Assembly: GCA_028285245.1 (NCBI GenBank)
Contig: JANQPY010000035.1
Coordinates: 1 to 64,000 of the forward strand
Direction: 5' to 3'
DNA length: 64,000 bases
From: Gammaproteobacteria bacterium
GTDB lineage: Bacteria > Pseudomonadota > Gammaproteobacteria > Steroidobacterales > GCA-2729495
Shown: positions 1 to 9,013 of the stretch, piece after piece
Position numbering within the stretch: the first letter of the stretch is position 1
How the letters are laid out: each line of letters begins with the position of its first letter
Notes under the pieces: model-generated
What the model was told of the DNA's origin: nothing
Databases searched by the model: none
Seen by the model: only the letters and a program-made list of their open reading frames with translations
Translations under genes and position numbers: made by a program

Positions 1-939
1 AGCTTCGCGCTACTGATTGTCCGCAACGGAAAAATCGAAGGCGAGTGGTACGTAGATGGCGCCGACGCATCCACGTTGATGCAGTCGCAATCGATGCACA
101 AGTCGATTCAGGCATTGCTTGTGGGCACGGCGATCGACAATGGGCTGATCGATTCTGCGGATGAGCCGGTTGGCGAGTTCATTGAGGCATGGGCTGGCGA
201 CCCGCGCGGCGACATCACGCTGTATGAACTGATGACCATGTCGTCCGGCCTGCAGGTATACGGATTCACGCTTAACCCATTCGGCGATGCGTTTAAGCGC
301 CTGTTTTCGGGCTATTCACTTGCGCCGACGCTGCGGACGCCGCGGGCCAACTGGGCCCCCGGCGACAAGTGGGAGTACAACGACATTAATTCTGAGCTAC
401 TCGGCAATGTCATCGCGGCCAGCAGCGGCCTGCGGTACGCAGCGTACCTCGAGAAGTACCTGTGGGAACCGATGGGCGGGGGTGAAGCCCGCGTCTATCT
501 CGATCGCGAAGACGGCGATGCGTTTACGGCCTGTTGTTTGATGGCAACGGCCCGCGACTGGGCACGGGTTGGCCTGGTGCTGCTTAACCGGGGCGAGCTC
601 AACGGCCGCCGCGTGGTCTCCGCCGAGTGGGTGGACCGAATGGTTGAGCAGTCGCCCACGTCTAAATGGTACGGACTTCAGACTTGGCTGGCCTACGAAG
701 ATGAAATGAGTCCCTGGGGCAAGAGCCGCCGCGGCAATGGGTCTTACTGGCGCGCCGAACGGTTCGCTGCAGACGACGCAATATTCTTCTCCGGCTATGG
801 CGGACAGAAAGTCTACGTTGTGCCTTCGCAGGAGCTGGTCATTGTGCGCCTGGGCCCGGCGCTCGGTCCGAACCCCCTTAAGGACGGCTGGGACAATGCG
901 TTCCTGGTCAACACGGTGATTCGCGGACTGCGAGAATGA
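1..939 (+). CDS. Serine hydrolase, beta-lactamase/class C family (5' end outside the window)
   Basis: The reading frame is open from base 1, so the N-terminus lies outside the window; a TTG at 76 and ATG at 79 are internal codons. A Ser-Met-His-Lys tetrad near base 94 fits the SxxK nucleophile motif of class C beta-lactamases and related esterases or D-amino-acid peptidases. A Tyr-Asn-Asp triplet near base 376 fits the YxN element. The C-terminal part (YGGQKVYVVPS, then VIVRLG) is typical of this family. The stop overlaps the start of the next gene by 4 bases (ATGA), so the two are probably co-transcribed and translationally coupled. The substrate cannot be read from the sequence; a true beta-lactamase role is unlikely given the catabolic surroundings. 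Confidence 0.85.
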   Translation, partial: SFALLIVRNGKIEGEWYVDGADASTLMQSQSMHKSIQALLVGTAIDNGLIDSADEPVGEFIEAWAGDPRGDITLYELMTMSSGLQVYGFTLNPFGDAFKRLFSGYSLAPTLRTPRANWAPGDKWEYNDINSELLGNVIAASSGLRYAAYLEKYLWEPMGGGEARVYLDREDGDAFTACCLMATARDWARVGLVLLNRGELNGRRVVSAEWVDRMVEQSPTSKWYGLQTWLAYEDEMSPWGKSRRGNGSYWRAERFAADDAIFFSGYGGQKVYVVPSQELVIVRLGPALGPNPLKDGWDNAFLVNTVIRGLRE

Positions 940-2678
940 TGCGGCCGCTGGCCGCGCTGACATGCGCAGCGGCGCTGGTCCAATGCTCTAGCCTGCCGAT
1001 CGAACAAACCACGCAAGTGCTCGTGGTTGGCGGCGGGATCGCCGGCATCAGCGCAGCGCTTGAGGCCGCCAACAACGGCGCAAGCGTAACGGTCCTGGAG
1101 GCTAACTCGGTTGCCGGCGGACACGCGGTGATGGCCGGTGGCTTCTACCTTGTCGACACAGCATTGCAGCGCAAGCGGAGAATCGAAGACAGTCCGGAAC
1201 TGGCGGCCGCTGACCTGCTCGCCTGGGGCGAAAACGCCGACGAGTACTGGGTGCGGCGCTACGCAGGCGAATCGGGTTCCGCGGTTTACGAATGGCTCAC
1301 CGAACAGGGCGTTGAGTTCCGCGCGGTGTTGCCCACACCGGGAGAAACTTCGGTCCCGCGGTTTCATTTCACCCGCGGCACCGCAGTGCACGCCGTGGTT
1401 CCGTTGCTGCAAAAAGTCATTGCGCATCCGCAGATTGAGCTGGTGCTCAACACGCGGATCACTGGCATCCGCCGTGACGGCGACGAGTCGTGGCGACTCA
1501 CAGCCGCAAAACTCCGTGAAGGCGGCGTTGCTGTGTATCGCGCGGATGCGGTGATCATTGCGGCTGGCGGATTTGAAGGTGACCTCCAGCAGGTCCGCAC
1601 GCATTGGCCACAGCGCTTTGGGCAGCCTGGCCGATTACTCAACGGCGCCGGCCACTTTGCGAACGGCGACAGCCTGGGACTCGCCCGGCAAGCTGGCTCT
1701 GCACTTGAGCGGCTGGACGCGCAGACCATTTTCGTCAGCGGCATCCCCAATCCTCTTGATCCCGGAATCGATGATGGCTGGTCTGCGCAAAACAGTGCCG
1801 CGATTCTGGTCAACGCGCGCGGGCAAAGATTCGTCAACGAAGCTGCGTTGCGCAAACAGATCGAGGTTGCGGTGCTTGAGACACCTGAGCAGACGGGCTG
1901 GCTGATATTCGACGCGCGCGGCAGCCGCCGGTTGACGATAAGGGGGGCGCCCTGGCTATCGCCAGCCAAACTCAGAGAGGCAGTATTGGACAACGCGCAG
2001 CTGGCCAGCACGGCCAACACAATCACGGAGCTTGCGCGGCACGCGGGGCTGCCGGCCGGGGCGCTGAAGGCAACCGTGGCGAACTACAACCGCGCGCTCG
2101 ACGATGGCACACCCGACCAGTTAGGCCGCTTTGGCGCAGAGCGCAATGGGCGGCGGCCACAACCGATCATTGAGCCACCGTTCTATGCGCTGAAGCTTTA
2201 CCCACTAAGCCGCAAGAGCATGGGCGGCATCGCGATCGACGAGCAAGCAAGAGCCATCGACGCTGCGGGACAAGCGTTGCCTGGACTCTATGCCGCAGGC
2301 GAAGCGACAGGTGTGGCTGGCATCAACGGCCGCTATGGGGGCTCGGGCACGTTTCTGGGGCCGTCGGTTTTCCTGGGTCGAATCGCCGGTGCTCAGGCGG
2401 CCGCGAGAGTCGGTGCGCAGGCAGGTTCCCCGAAGCCACGGCCGGCCCAGCCAGGAGCAGCCAGCCGCCCAACCGGGCAGACCAGCACGCCGGCGGCGCT
2501 AGAGGCTCTGCTGAAGATCAGCCGGCCCGGCTACTGGCATTTCGAGCAAAGCCATCGGGTTGTGCTCGATCAGCGGCGGCAGTGCGCTGACTGCCACGGT
2601 CCTGGCTGGGGCCTGGCGCCAGCCGTATCGCGAGCGGAACGCAACGCGCAGCTTGCCAGCTGCGCGCAGTGTCACTGA
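936..2678 (+). CDS. Exported FAD-dependent oxidoreductase of the fumarate reductase/flavocytochrome c type with a C-terminal c-heme tail
   Basis: A 580-residue protein. A hydrophobic N-terminus (residues 1-20) looks like a Sec signal; Cys17 follows a poor lipobox (LVQC), so lipidation is uncertain. An FAD-binding GGGIAGISA motif at about residue 32 opens the flavoprotein domain. The C-terminal FAD motif (GGSGTFLGPSVFLGRIAG) lies near residue 468. The last 50 residues are unlike the family core and carry two CxxCH heme c motifs, C550-H554 and C576-H580, the second ending exactly at the stop, with several upstream histidines as possible axial ligands. It therefore probably passes electrons between a periplasmic substrate and c-type cytochromes. 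It overlaps the upstream serine hydrolase by 4 bases. The nearest family functions are fumarate, urocanate or 3-ketosteroid dehydrogenation; which applies is not clear. Confidence 0.85.
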   Translation: MMRPLAALTCAAALVQCSSLPIEQTTQVLVVGGGIAGISAALEAANNGASVTVLEANSVAGGHAVMAGGFYLVDTALQRKRRIEDSPELAAADLLAWGENADEYWVRRYAGESGSAVYEWLTEQGVEFRAVLPTPGETSVPRFHFTRGTAVHAVVPLLQKVIAHPQIELVLNTRITGIRRDGDESWRLTAAKLREGGVAVYRADAVIIAAGGFEGDLQQVRTHWPQRFGQPGRLLNGAGHFANGDSLGLARQAGSALERLDAQTIFVSGIPNPLDPGIDDGWSAQNSAAILVNARGQRFVNEAALRKQIEVAVLETPEQTGWLIFDARGSRRLTIRGAPWLSPAKLREAVLDNAQLASTANTITELARHAGLPAGALKATVANYNRALDDGTPDQLGRFGAERNGRRPQPIIEPPFYALKLYPLSRKSMGGIAIDEQARAIDAAGQALPGLYAAGEATGVAGINGRYGGSGTFLGPSVFLGRIAGAQAAARVGAQAGSPKPRPAQPGAASRPTGQTSTPAALEALLKISRPGYWHFEQSHRVVLDQRRQCADCHGPGWGLAPAVSRAERNAQLASCAQCH

Positions 2679-2687
2679 CACGCGGCT

Positions 2688-5288
2688 CTACTGCGCCGCG
2701 CCGAACTTCACCTTGATGGTCCCGCCCCAGGTGCGCAGACGCGGGTGGCTGACACTTATGCGAAACGGAAAAAACTGAAATACCGATGTATTGGGCGGAC
2801 GTTGCTGGAAAAGGTCGTCCGAGTTGCCAAAGTACACATCCCGGAAACCAGCCGTGGGCGAATCATCGTTGAAGAGGTTCTTGGCCCAAAAGCTTATAGA
2901 CCATCGATCTGAACTCAGCCCCAGACGCAGATTGACATAGGTGTGATCGGGGACGGTCCACTGATTATCCAGGCCACCGAAGTACTCGTCCTGCCAGGTT
3001 ATGTCGGCACGAGCGGAGAAATCCCAATTGCCGAATGCCTGGCGCTGGTACTTCAGGCTGCCGCTGGCCATCCACTCTGGCTGCCGCAGTACGGTGTTGC
3101 CAGTCACGTCGCCGGCGGTTGCTGCGAAGCTGGGAAAATCAATAAAGCTCTCCAGCTGGCCGTTGTCCATGATGGCATCGGTGTAGGAAAGCGTGAAGGC
3201 GTACGACAGGTTGTCAGTGAATATCAGCTCGCCCTGCATCTCGTAACCCCAGACGGTCGCATCACCGGCGTTCCTGTTAAAGCCCTCGGGCTGCTCCAAC
3301 GATTCTCCGGTAAGGGGATCTGTGGTAAAGACCTGAGGAATTACGATATCTGTCCAATCCTGCATGTAGACAGCCGTGTCGAAACGGAATCTGTCATCCG
3401 ACGTACGTCCTTTGATGCCCAGCTCGTAAGACAGCAACTCCTCCTCTTCGAACGGCACGATCACGATTCTTGATTCTTCGCTGTTCGGGTCGCCTGGGTC
3501 AGCCAGAACCTCCACTACCTCCGCGTTGAAGCCGCCTGCCTTCGTGCCGTTGCTCACGGACCCGTAGAGATTCCAGTCGTCACTAACCGCGAACTTGAAG
3601 CCTGCCCTGCCCGTCCAGAAATTGAAGCTGGCGTCGGTGCTTCGCTCCTGCTGGCCGGCTGCCGCCAGCGGCGCAGTGATGCGTACTTCGCGATCCTCCA
3701 CCGTGTAGCGAAGCTGGAAATCCAGCGTGAGCTGATCGTTTACATCCCAGTCCAGCTTGCCAAACGCTGCATACGATTCGGTCTCCAGGAACGCGCTTTC
3801 GTCAACATCAATCGTGCTCCGCTCAGTGAACCACGGGCGAAACGCGCCATCGCCCGCCGCGATTGGCGGGCCCGGTGGCGGCACAACGGGGGCAAACACA
3901 TCATCGCCATCAAAGGGCAAGCCGATAGGCCTGGCGAGCAGCGTGGCTTCGTTATCCTCGCGCTCAATGTTGAAGTAGTACAGACCCAGGATGTAGCGAA
4001 TACGCTGATCGCGCGGGCTGTCGAACCGCAGCTCCTGGCTGATCTCCTCTGTGGTGTCGAGTGGTGAGAATACGAATTCGCCGGCCGTGAATCGTTCGAG
4101 GGGCGCAGCCAGATTACAGGCCGTCGTCGTCGGAGTGAATGGAAAACTGTCAGTGCAGTAGTTGAAGGGATAGGTGAACCCCAAATTGCGCGTGCCATCC
4201 ACAATGCTCCACTGCTCAACTCGCGAGTAGCCGGTCAGGGAGACGAATGAGCCATAATCCAGGTCCCAGTCGGCATCCAGGCTTAACCGGATAACCTCGC
4301 GCTCCTCGCCATTCGATCCCGGAATTTTCGCGATCTCATCGTCGCCGGCAAAGAACTGCAGAGAACTGGGTATGTTTGGGTTGCCTGGGATATTGGCGTT
4401 GAGCTGGGCATTAACCTGATCGAGAGCCCATAGCTCACCGCAGAGATTTCCCAGCCGCTGATCTACACCGGCACCGCCGATATTTTCGCAGTTGGCAATT
4501 TGCCCGGTTATAGCCGCATCGTCGACATCGTCGCGGGAGTAGTAGCCGTTGAACAGCACGTCCCACCGGTCGTTGGGCGTGTACTGCAGGCCAAGCTGGT
4601 AAGTGCGATAGGTATACCCACCAACATCGTCATCGCCGATAGGATTGTCGTAAGAACCATCCCAGTCATCAAAGGCTACAGAGGCCCTATAGGCCAGCAC
4701 GTCCTGCACGAGCGGTCCGCTGATCATGGCGCGCCCCTGCGCACGGTTCTCGCTGCCCGCGGTCACTTCCACGGTGCTTTCGAACTCGTCCGATGGACGC
4801 TTGGTGATGTAGTTGATCGCGCCACTGAAGGCGTTGCGGCCATACAACGCGCTTTGGGGGCCTTTGGCGATCTCAATCCGCTCCACTTCCAGCAGGGCAA
4901 AATTAAGTCCTTCACGCCCTGCCGCATAAACACCGTCAACAAAAATTGCCGCGTTGGGTTCGCCGAAAATATCGGTGGGGGCTATGCCGCGAATGACCGG
5001 CACGGGCAGAATGTCGCCGATGGGGTTGAAGAAATTCAGGCCCGGCGTAAGCGCGGCAACATCGTCAAGATTCTCGATGCGGGCTTCTTCAATGGTATCT
5101 GCCCCAAACGCCGTTACTGCGCCGGGCACGTCGACCAGCGACTCCTCAGTCTTGCGGGTGGTGACGACAATGTCGTCCATCGAAAACGCTGCTGGTGCGA
5201 CCAAACCAATCGCGACCCACGCACTCACGCCAGCCGCCAGCCGGCGGCCTGCCCCCCTGATCAGCCTCATTTTCCTCACCCCTGTCAT
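2688..5288 (-). CDS. TonB-dependent outer-membrane receptor
   Basis: An 866-residue protein with a signal peptide (about residues 1-36), then a TonB-box-like IVVTTRK segment and the plug domain (VDVPGAVTAFGADTI; later VPVIRGIAP and FVDGVYAAGREG). The rest is a beta-barrel that ends in an amphipathic strand closing with KVKFGAAQ. Length and order fit the FecA/CirA-like family that imports siderophores, vitamins, glycans or aromatic compounds. A second Met at codon 7 is an equally possible start. It converges on the flavocytochrome gene with only 9 bases between stops and lies downstream of the TauD, MFS and kinase genes on the same strand, which suggests import of the compound processed by that block rather than iron uptake. 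The ligand is unknown. Confidence 0.92.
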   Translation of the reverse strand: MTGVRKMRLIRGAGRRLAAGVSAWVAIGLVAPAAFSMDDIVVTTRKTEESLVDVPGAVTAFGADTIEEARIENLDDVAALTPGLNFFNPIGDILPVPVIRGIAPTDIFGEPNAAIFVDGVYAAGREGLNFALLEVERIEIAKGPQSALYGRNAFSGAINYITKRPSDEFESTVEVTAGSENRAQGRAMISGPLVQDVLAYRASVAFDDWDGSYDNPIGDDDVGGYTYRTYQLGLQYTPNDRWDVLFNGYYSRDDVDDAAITGQIANCENIGGAGVDQRLGNLCGELWALDQVNAQLNANIPGNPNIPSSLQFFAGDDEIAKIPGSNGEEREVIRLSLDADWDLDYGSFVSLTGYSRVEQWSIVDGTRNLGFTYPFNYCTDSFPFTPTTTACNLAAPLERFTAGEFVFSPLDTTEEISQELRFDSPRDQRIRYILGLYYFNIEREDNEATLLARPIGLPFDGDDVFAPVVPPPGPPIAAGDGAFRPWFTERSTIDVDESAFLETESYAAFGKLDWDVNDQLTLDFQLRYTVEDREVRITAPLAAAGQQERSTDASFNFWTGRAGFKFAVSDDWNLYGSVSNGTKAGGFNAEVVEVLADPGDPNSEESRIVIVPFEEEELLSYELGIKGRTSDDRFRFDTAVYMQDWTDIVIPQVFTTDPLTGESLEQPEGFNRNAGDATVWGYEMQGELIFTDNLSYAFTLSYTDAIMDNGQLESFIDFPSFAATAGDVTGNTVLRQPEWMASGSLKYQRQAFGNWDFSARADITWQDEYFGGLDNQWTVPDHTYVNLRLGLSSDRWSISFWAKNLFNDDSPTAGFRDVYFGNSDDLFQQRPPNTSVFQFFPFRISVSHPRLRTWGGTIKVKFGAAQ

Positions 5289-5409
5289 TCCCCAGCCATG
5301 TAGTTACCCCCGTTGCTCCGGGGGGTCAAGTGTCTGGCTGGCGGCGCCGGCGGAAATGAACCGCCGACTAGAGCTGGCTTAAAGAAGCGCTGCGTTGCTG
5401 GCTGCCGCC

Positions 5410-6285
5410 TTAAGTCCCTGGCACCCAGTCGCTGTGCAGCGCGATACGCAGCATCTGCCGCGGTTCGTCGTAATCGACATTCGGGCTGTGCTGCACGCAG
5501 CGGTTGTCCCAGATCAACAGTGATTTATTGTGCCAGCGCACCCGGCACTGAAAACGGTCCTGCAGGGAGTGCTCCTTCAGCATGTCGAGAACGGCCTTGC
5601 TCTCTTTTGGATGGAGGCCCTTGATGGCCGTGGTCCACGCCTTGTTGATGTAGAGCATCTTTTTGCCCGTTTCCGGGTGCGCGCAGATCAGCGGATGCTC
5701 GACCTGCGGAAAACCCTGGCGCATCTTCGCCAGTCGCTCCAATGCAGCTACCTCGGAGATGGCGAAATGCCCCGACTCCATCCCGTAGTGCAGCACGTCA
5801 TGTATCGCAATCTTGTCTTCCAGGAAGGCCTGCATTGGCTCTGACAAATATTCATAAGCCAGATAACTGCTGGAAAATAACGTGTCGCCCCCGGCCGCCG
5901 GAACGTTTAGCGCGTACAGCATGGCGCCCAGGCTGGGGTTCTTCTGGTAGCTGTGATCCATATGCCAGCCAAGATTCTGCGTCGACAACTTCTTGCCGCC
6001 GGCGCCCCGGAAGTAATACACGCCGGGTGTTTCCGTCTTGTGCGGCAGAAACGGCTCGTCTTCGAGCTTGCCGAAGCGTTTTCCGAATGCCGCGAAGGAT
6101 TCCTCGTCGAGCTCCTGATCGCGAAATACGACGACTGAGTAATCCAGAAAGGCCTGATGAATAGAACGAAACGTTGCGTCGTCGATTTGTGCTAAGTCGA
6201 CACCCAGAATCTCACAGCCCATGGCACCAGTCATGGGACGAATGTCTAGCTGCGTCTGGGCGACGGAATTAGAAGCTGTGGCCAT
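5410..6285 (-). CDS. TauD/TfdA-family 2-oxoglutarate-dependent dioxygenase
   Basis: A 291-residue protein of normal family length. The Fe(II) facial triad is visible: HMDHSY supplies the HxD pair and the C-terminal WDNRCVQHSP supplies the second His. The following Arg (EPRQMLRIAL) fits the 2-oxoglutarate carboxylate binder. A strong ribosome binding site (GAGGAGAG) lies about 7 bases before the ATG. Family members hydroxylate taurine, alkyl sulfates, phenoxyacetates and similar compounds, with release of CO2 and succinate. Its place between an MFS carrier and a TonB-dependent receptor suggests that it opens degradation of an imported compound; the substrate is not assigned. Confidence 0.9.
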   Translation of the reverse strand: MATASNSVAQTQLDIRPMTGAMGCEILGVDLAQIDDATFRSIHQAFLDYSVVVFRDQELDEESFAAFGKRFGKLEDEPFLPHKTETPGVYYFRGAGGKKLSTQNLGWHMDHSYQKNPSLGAMLYALNVPAAGGDTLFSSSYLAYEYLSEPMQAFLEDKIAIHDVLHYGMESGHFAISEVAALERLAKMRQGFPQVEHPLICAHPETGKKMLYINKAWTTAIKGLHPKESKAVLDMLKEHSLQDRFQCRVRWHNKSLLIWDNRCVQHSPNVDYDEPRQMLRIALHSDWVPGT

Positions 6286-6474
6286 CGTGTTCTCTCCTCG
6301 CCTGCCGGAAAATGACCGGCGATTCTCTTGCTGAGCCTGGGTTAGCCTGGACGGGTAGTCGGCCTTTAGATTGGACCCTGCCGGCTCAGGCGCGCAACTC
6401 TGGGTCTGCAGGGTTCCACTATGCGGCTCTGCAGGCCGGGGCCACGCCCATCCCGGGTACCTGCGGCGCTGCGG

Positions 6475-7875
6475 CTACTCTGGCGACGGTCTTGGGTCCG
6501 CAGGCGAGGCCTGCTGAGATTCCCGGGATTCAATTTCTATCACCGCTGCCCGGTAGCGCTTCAGGCCATAGAACAACACCGTGACCGCCGCGCCACCGGC
6601 AACAGCGCTCACCCAGGCAAGCGAATAGCGTACGGCGGCATCATCCTGATAGGCGTAGTCAGTGATGAGCGCAACGGCGGTGGGCCCGAGCATTAACCCG
6701 AGAGCGTTAATGACCAAATAGTAGAGCGCCGTCACCTGGGCGCGCAGCTGATTGGGCGTGTACATCATCAGCGCGGCCGAGCCGGTTGCGGTGACCCCTG
6801 CGCCACCAATCGCCGAGGGAATCAGCAGCGCTATCGCAAGCTCGCCCGTGGGCATCAGCGGTGCCACCACTGAGAACGGGATAAACAGCAGCATGAACCA
6901 CAGACAGGTTCTCAGCAGGCTGTCTTTCTGACCGCGCTGATAGGCCCGGTCGGCAATTCTGCCGGCGATGATCACGCCCAGCGGGCCGCAAATCAGATTG
7001 ACCAACCCGTAGGCGTAGCTGATCTCCGGCCGCGTCCAGTCCCAGGTGCGCACGAACGTGGTCGGAATCCAGAAAAACAGGCCGTAACCAATAATCGTAA
7101 CGACCGACATGCCGATCATGTGCGAGCCGTAAGTCTTCCAGCGGGCGATGAAGATATAGCGCAGCGTTTCCGGGATGCTGATTTCCTGCGTAAGCCGGCC
7201 CGATGCATCGCGCACTTCTATGCGGCCCCGGCGCGCCGGCTCTTTAACCGTAATCATGAGCAATGCGATCAACAGGCCCGGCAAACCGACGATCAGAAAT
7301 ACCGTTTGCCAGGCATACAGCTCGCCCACCACCGGCAGGCTGACCGGCGGTGATGACTCAACAATCCCAATCACCCAACCGCCAACGATCAGAGCAATGC
7401 CCACGCCAAGGGACACGCCCATGTTGTAGACGCTGATCGCCTGTCCGCGCCGCTCGCGCGGGAAATAGTCACTGATCAGCGACAGCGCGCTGGGATTCAG
7501 CGCGGCTTCACCCACCCCGACGCCCACGCGGGCAAGAAACAGCTGCGCGAAGTTGCGCGCCAGACCACAGGCGGCCGTCATCAGGCACCAGATGGTGATG
7601 CCCGTCGCGATGATGACGCGGCGGCTCTTCCGATCTGCAAGCCGGCCAATCGGAATGCCAAGCAGCGTGTAGAAGATCGCGAAGGCCAAACCGAGCAGCA
7701 GACTGATCTGGGTGTCACTGATATTCAGATCCCCACGAATGGGATCGATTAGCAGCGCCATGATCTGCCGGTCAAGAAAGGAAACCATGTAGGCCAAGGT
7801 GAGTACGCCCACCACATACCAGGCATAGGGCGCCGGCGGATAGTCAGGCTCTTTCGGTGCCTCGGGCTTAGTCAT
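6475..7875 (-). CDS. MFS transporter, spinster-like
   Basis: A 466-residue integral membrane protein with about 12 hydrophobic segments. The loop after the second segment carries GRLADRKSRRVI, the MFS signature A motif. The N-terminal FLDRQIMALLIDPIRGDL and GVGEAALNPSALSLI segments recall the spinster-type carriers often annotated next to TonB-dependent receptors in degradative gammaproteobacteria. Its ATG overlaps the stop of the upstream kinase-like gene by 4 bases, so the pair is translationally coupled. Likely role: moving the substrate, delivered to the periplasm by the TonB-dependent receptor, across the inner membrane. Confidence 0.9.
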   Translation of the reverse strand: MTKPEAPKEPDYPPAPYAWYVVGVLTLAYMVSFLDRQIMALLIDPIRGDLNISDTQISLLLGLAFAIFYTLLGIPIGRLADRKSRRVIIATGITIWCLMTAACGLARNFAQLFLARVGVGVGEAALNPSALSLISDYFPRERRGQAISVYNMGVSLGVGIALIVGGWVIGIVESSPPVSLPVVGELYAWQTVFLIVGLPGLLIALLMITVKEPARRGRIEVRDASGRLTQEISIPETLRYIFIARWKTYGSHMIGMSVVTIIGYGLFFWIPTTFVRTWDWTRPEISYAYGLVNLICGPLGVIIAGRIADRAYQRGQKDSLLRTCLWFMLLFIPFSVVAPLMPTGELAIALLIPSAIGGAGVTATGSAALMMYTPNQLRAQVTALYYLVINALGLMLGPTAVALITDYAYQDDAAVRYSLAWVSAVAGGAAVTVLFYGLKRYRAAVIEIESRESQQASPADPRPSPE

Positions 7876-8936
7876 GCGAGCACTTGCTCGGTGCGCAGCG
7901 CGATGACGCTGCGCTCAAGCTCCGCGTACTGTGCTTCTAGCGAGCGCGCGAGCGTGAGCTGACCTTCAGCGCGCACCTGAAGATGCTCGCTGTGGCTTGC
8001 GAACTGCTTTGGATCCCAGGCGAAATAGATCTCGTTCATGGCATCGGTACAAAAGCGCGCGGACAGTTCCACGATAATCGTCCAGGTGGCTGGCAGTATC
8101 GCACCCAGTTCCGCTGCAGTAAGCCAGCCCGCCGCCTCGTCACAGTATCCCCGCAGCGCCGCCTCAAAAAGCTTTTGCGAGAACTTACCCCGCTCTTGAT
8201 CCTCGCCGGCCGGATTGCACCAGCTGCGCAGCGCATCACCGAGCTCCAGCGGCAGCGGCATTCTGCCGACTGTGTCCAGATCGACCATGCCGAGCCCGGC
8301 ACCCGTCACAGGATCAAACAGCATGTTCGCGATTTTTGGATCGCCGTGAACGTTGCGATCGGGCGTGGCGGGAACCGCGGGTAAGCTGTCAGCGTAGTCC
8401 AGAATCGTGCTGGCCAGAGGCCTCAGCACGTCGATGCGCCGATGCTCGCGATGAGTATCCAGCGCGTCGCGTAACCGTTGCAGGTGCCGGGTCGTGTCAT
8501 GCACGCCCAGCCTGGGATTGGCGAACTGGTGATCCAGACTATCCAGGCCGCGGTGAAATCTCGCCAGCAGCCTGCCGGCCTCGGCGGCTTGCGCCGGTGT
8601 CTCCAGCGCAGTCCTGCTGACCCCTTCAAGATGCGTCATGAGCCGCCAAAGTGAACCGGCATGCTCCACCCAGAAACGCCCGGTCGCTGATGGCAGCAGC
8701 GCGGGAACCGCCGGACCCGAGTGGGCCAGGTGGGCGCTAACCGCGACAATATCGTGGTTCACCTCAGCAGGAAACAACGCGTTGACGCGCTGCAGAACCC
8801 GCTTTGCGCCGTCCGCGGTCACCACCAGCCAGGTTTGATTTATCAGGCCGCCCGCCAGAGGCACCAGGCGCTCGGCGGCGACACCATAGGAGGCGAGTAC
8901 CGTCCTGGTTGCATCCAGGGCGCCCGTCACGGCCAC
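7872..8936 (-). CDS. Phosphotransferase of the aminoglycoside/choline/hexosamine kinase fold
   Basis: A 354-residue soluble protein. GLINQTWLVV near residue 30 is the glycine-rich nucleotide loop. HGDPKIANMLFD is the catalytic Brenner motif with Asp and Asn, and VDLDTVG supplies the metal-binding Asp, as in APH-fold small-molecule kinases. The general pattern is closest to N-acetylhexosamine 1-kinase-like or homoserine kinase II-like proteins, not to classic aminoglycoside resistance enzymes, but I cannot choose between them. It is the first gene of the minus-strand group kinase-MFS-TauD-receptor and is divergent from erpA, with the conserved 21-bp site in the shared promoter region. Confidence 0.8.
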   Translation of the reverse strand: MAVTGALDATRTVLASYGVAAERLVPLAGGLINQTWLVVTADGAKRVLQRVNALFPAEVNHDIVAVSAHLAHSGPAVPALLPSATGRFWVEHAGSLWRLMTHLEGVSRTALETPAQAAEAGRLLARFHRGLDSLDHQFANPRLGVHDTTRHLQRLRDALDTHREHRRIDVLRPLASTILDYADSLPAVPATPDRNVHGDPKIANMLFDPVTGAGLGMVDLDTVGRMPLPLELGDALRSWCNPAGEDQERGKFSQKLFEAALRGYCDEAAGWLTAAELGAILPATWTIIVELSARFCTDAMNEIYFAWDPKQFASHSEHLQVRAEGQLTLARSLEAQYAELERSVIALRTEQVLA

Positions 8937-8963
8937 TCCCGGGGTGCTGAGTCTTTAAAGTTT

Positions 8964-8984
8964 CGATACCTAATCATATTGACA
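8964..8984 (+). promoter_or_regulatory. Candidate operator (copy 1), overlapping the erpA -35 element
   Basis: This 21-bp sequence starts CGATACCTAA and ends ATATTGACA. It matches the sequence at 10067-10087 at 19 of 21 positions, and no other match was noticed. It sits between the divergent kinase-like gene and erpA. Its last six bases (TTGACA, 8979-8984) form a perfect -35 hexamer for erpA, so a bound protein would block or modulate RNA polymerase. Confidence 0.65.
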
Positions 8985-9006
8985 GCGGCGCGCGCGGCGG
9001 CATACT
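8979..9006 (+). promoter_or_regulatory. Predicted sigma-70 promoter of erpA
   Basis: TTGACA at 8979-8984 is followed after 16 bases by CATACT at 9001-9006, a 4-of-6 match to the -10 consensus. The expected start of transcription falls at about 9012-9014, on or next to the erpA ATG at 9014. No purine-rich ribosome binding site precedes that ATG, so a leaderless transcript is likely if this promoter is used. Confidence 0.5.
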
Positions 9007-9013
9007 GCACGGC

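Noticed and set aside
4500..5303. Open frame of 267 codons on plus inside the TonB-dependent receptor gene
   Set aside because: It is fully antisense to a well-recognised receptor, gives no family-like sequence, and arises from the high GC content.
5306..5328. CCCCC/GGGGG hairpin between the receptor and TauD genes
   Set aside because: A stem can form, but there is no T-run on the minus strand, and both genes seem to belong to one transcript, so I did not call a terminator.
8964..8984. Naming the repeated 21-bp site an IscR type 1 box
   Set aside because: Only the first half resembles the consensus I remember, the palindromic second half is missing, and no iscR gene is in view.
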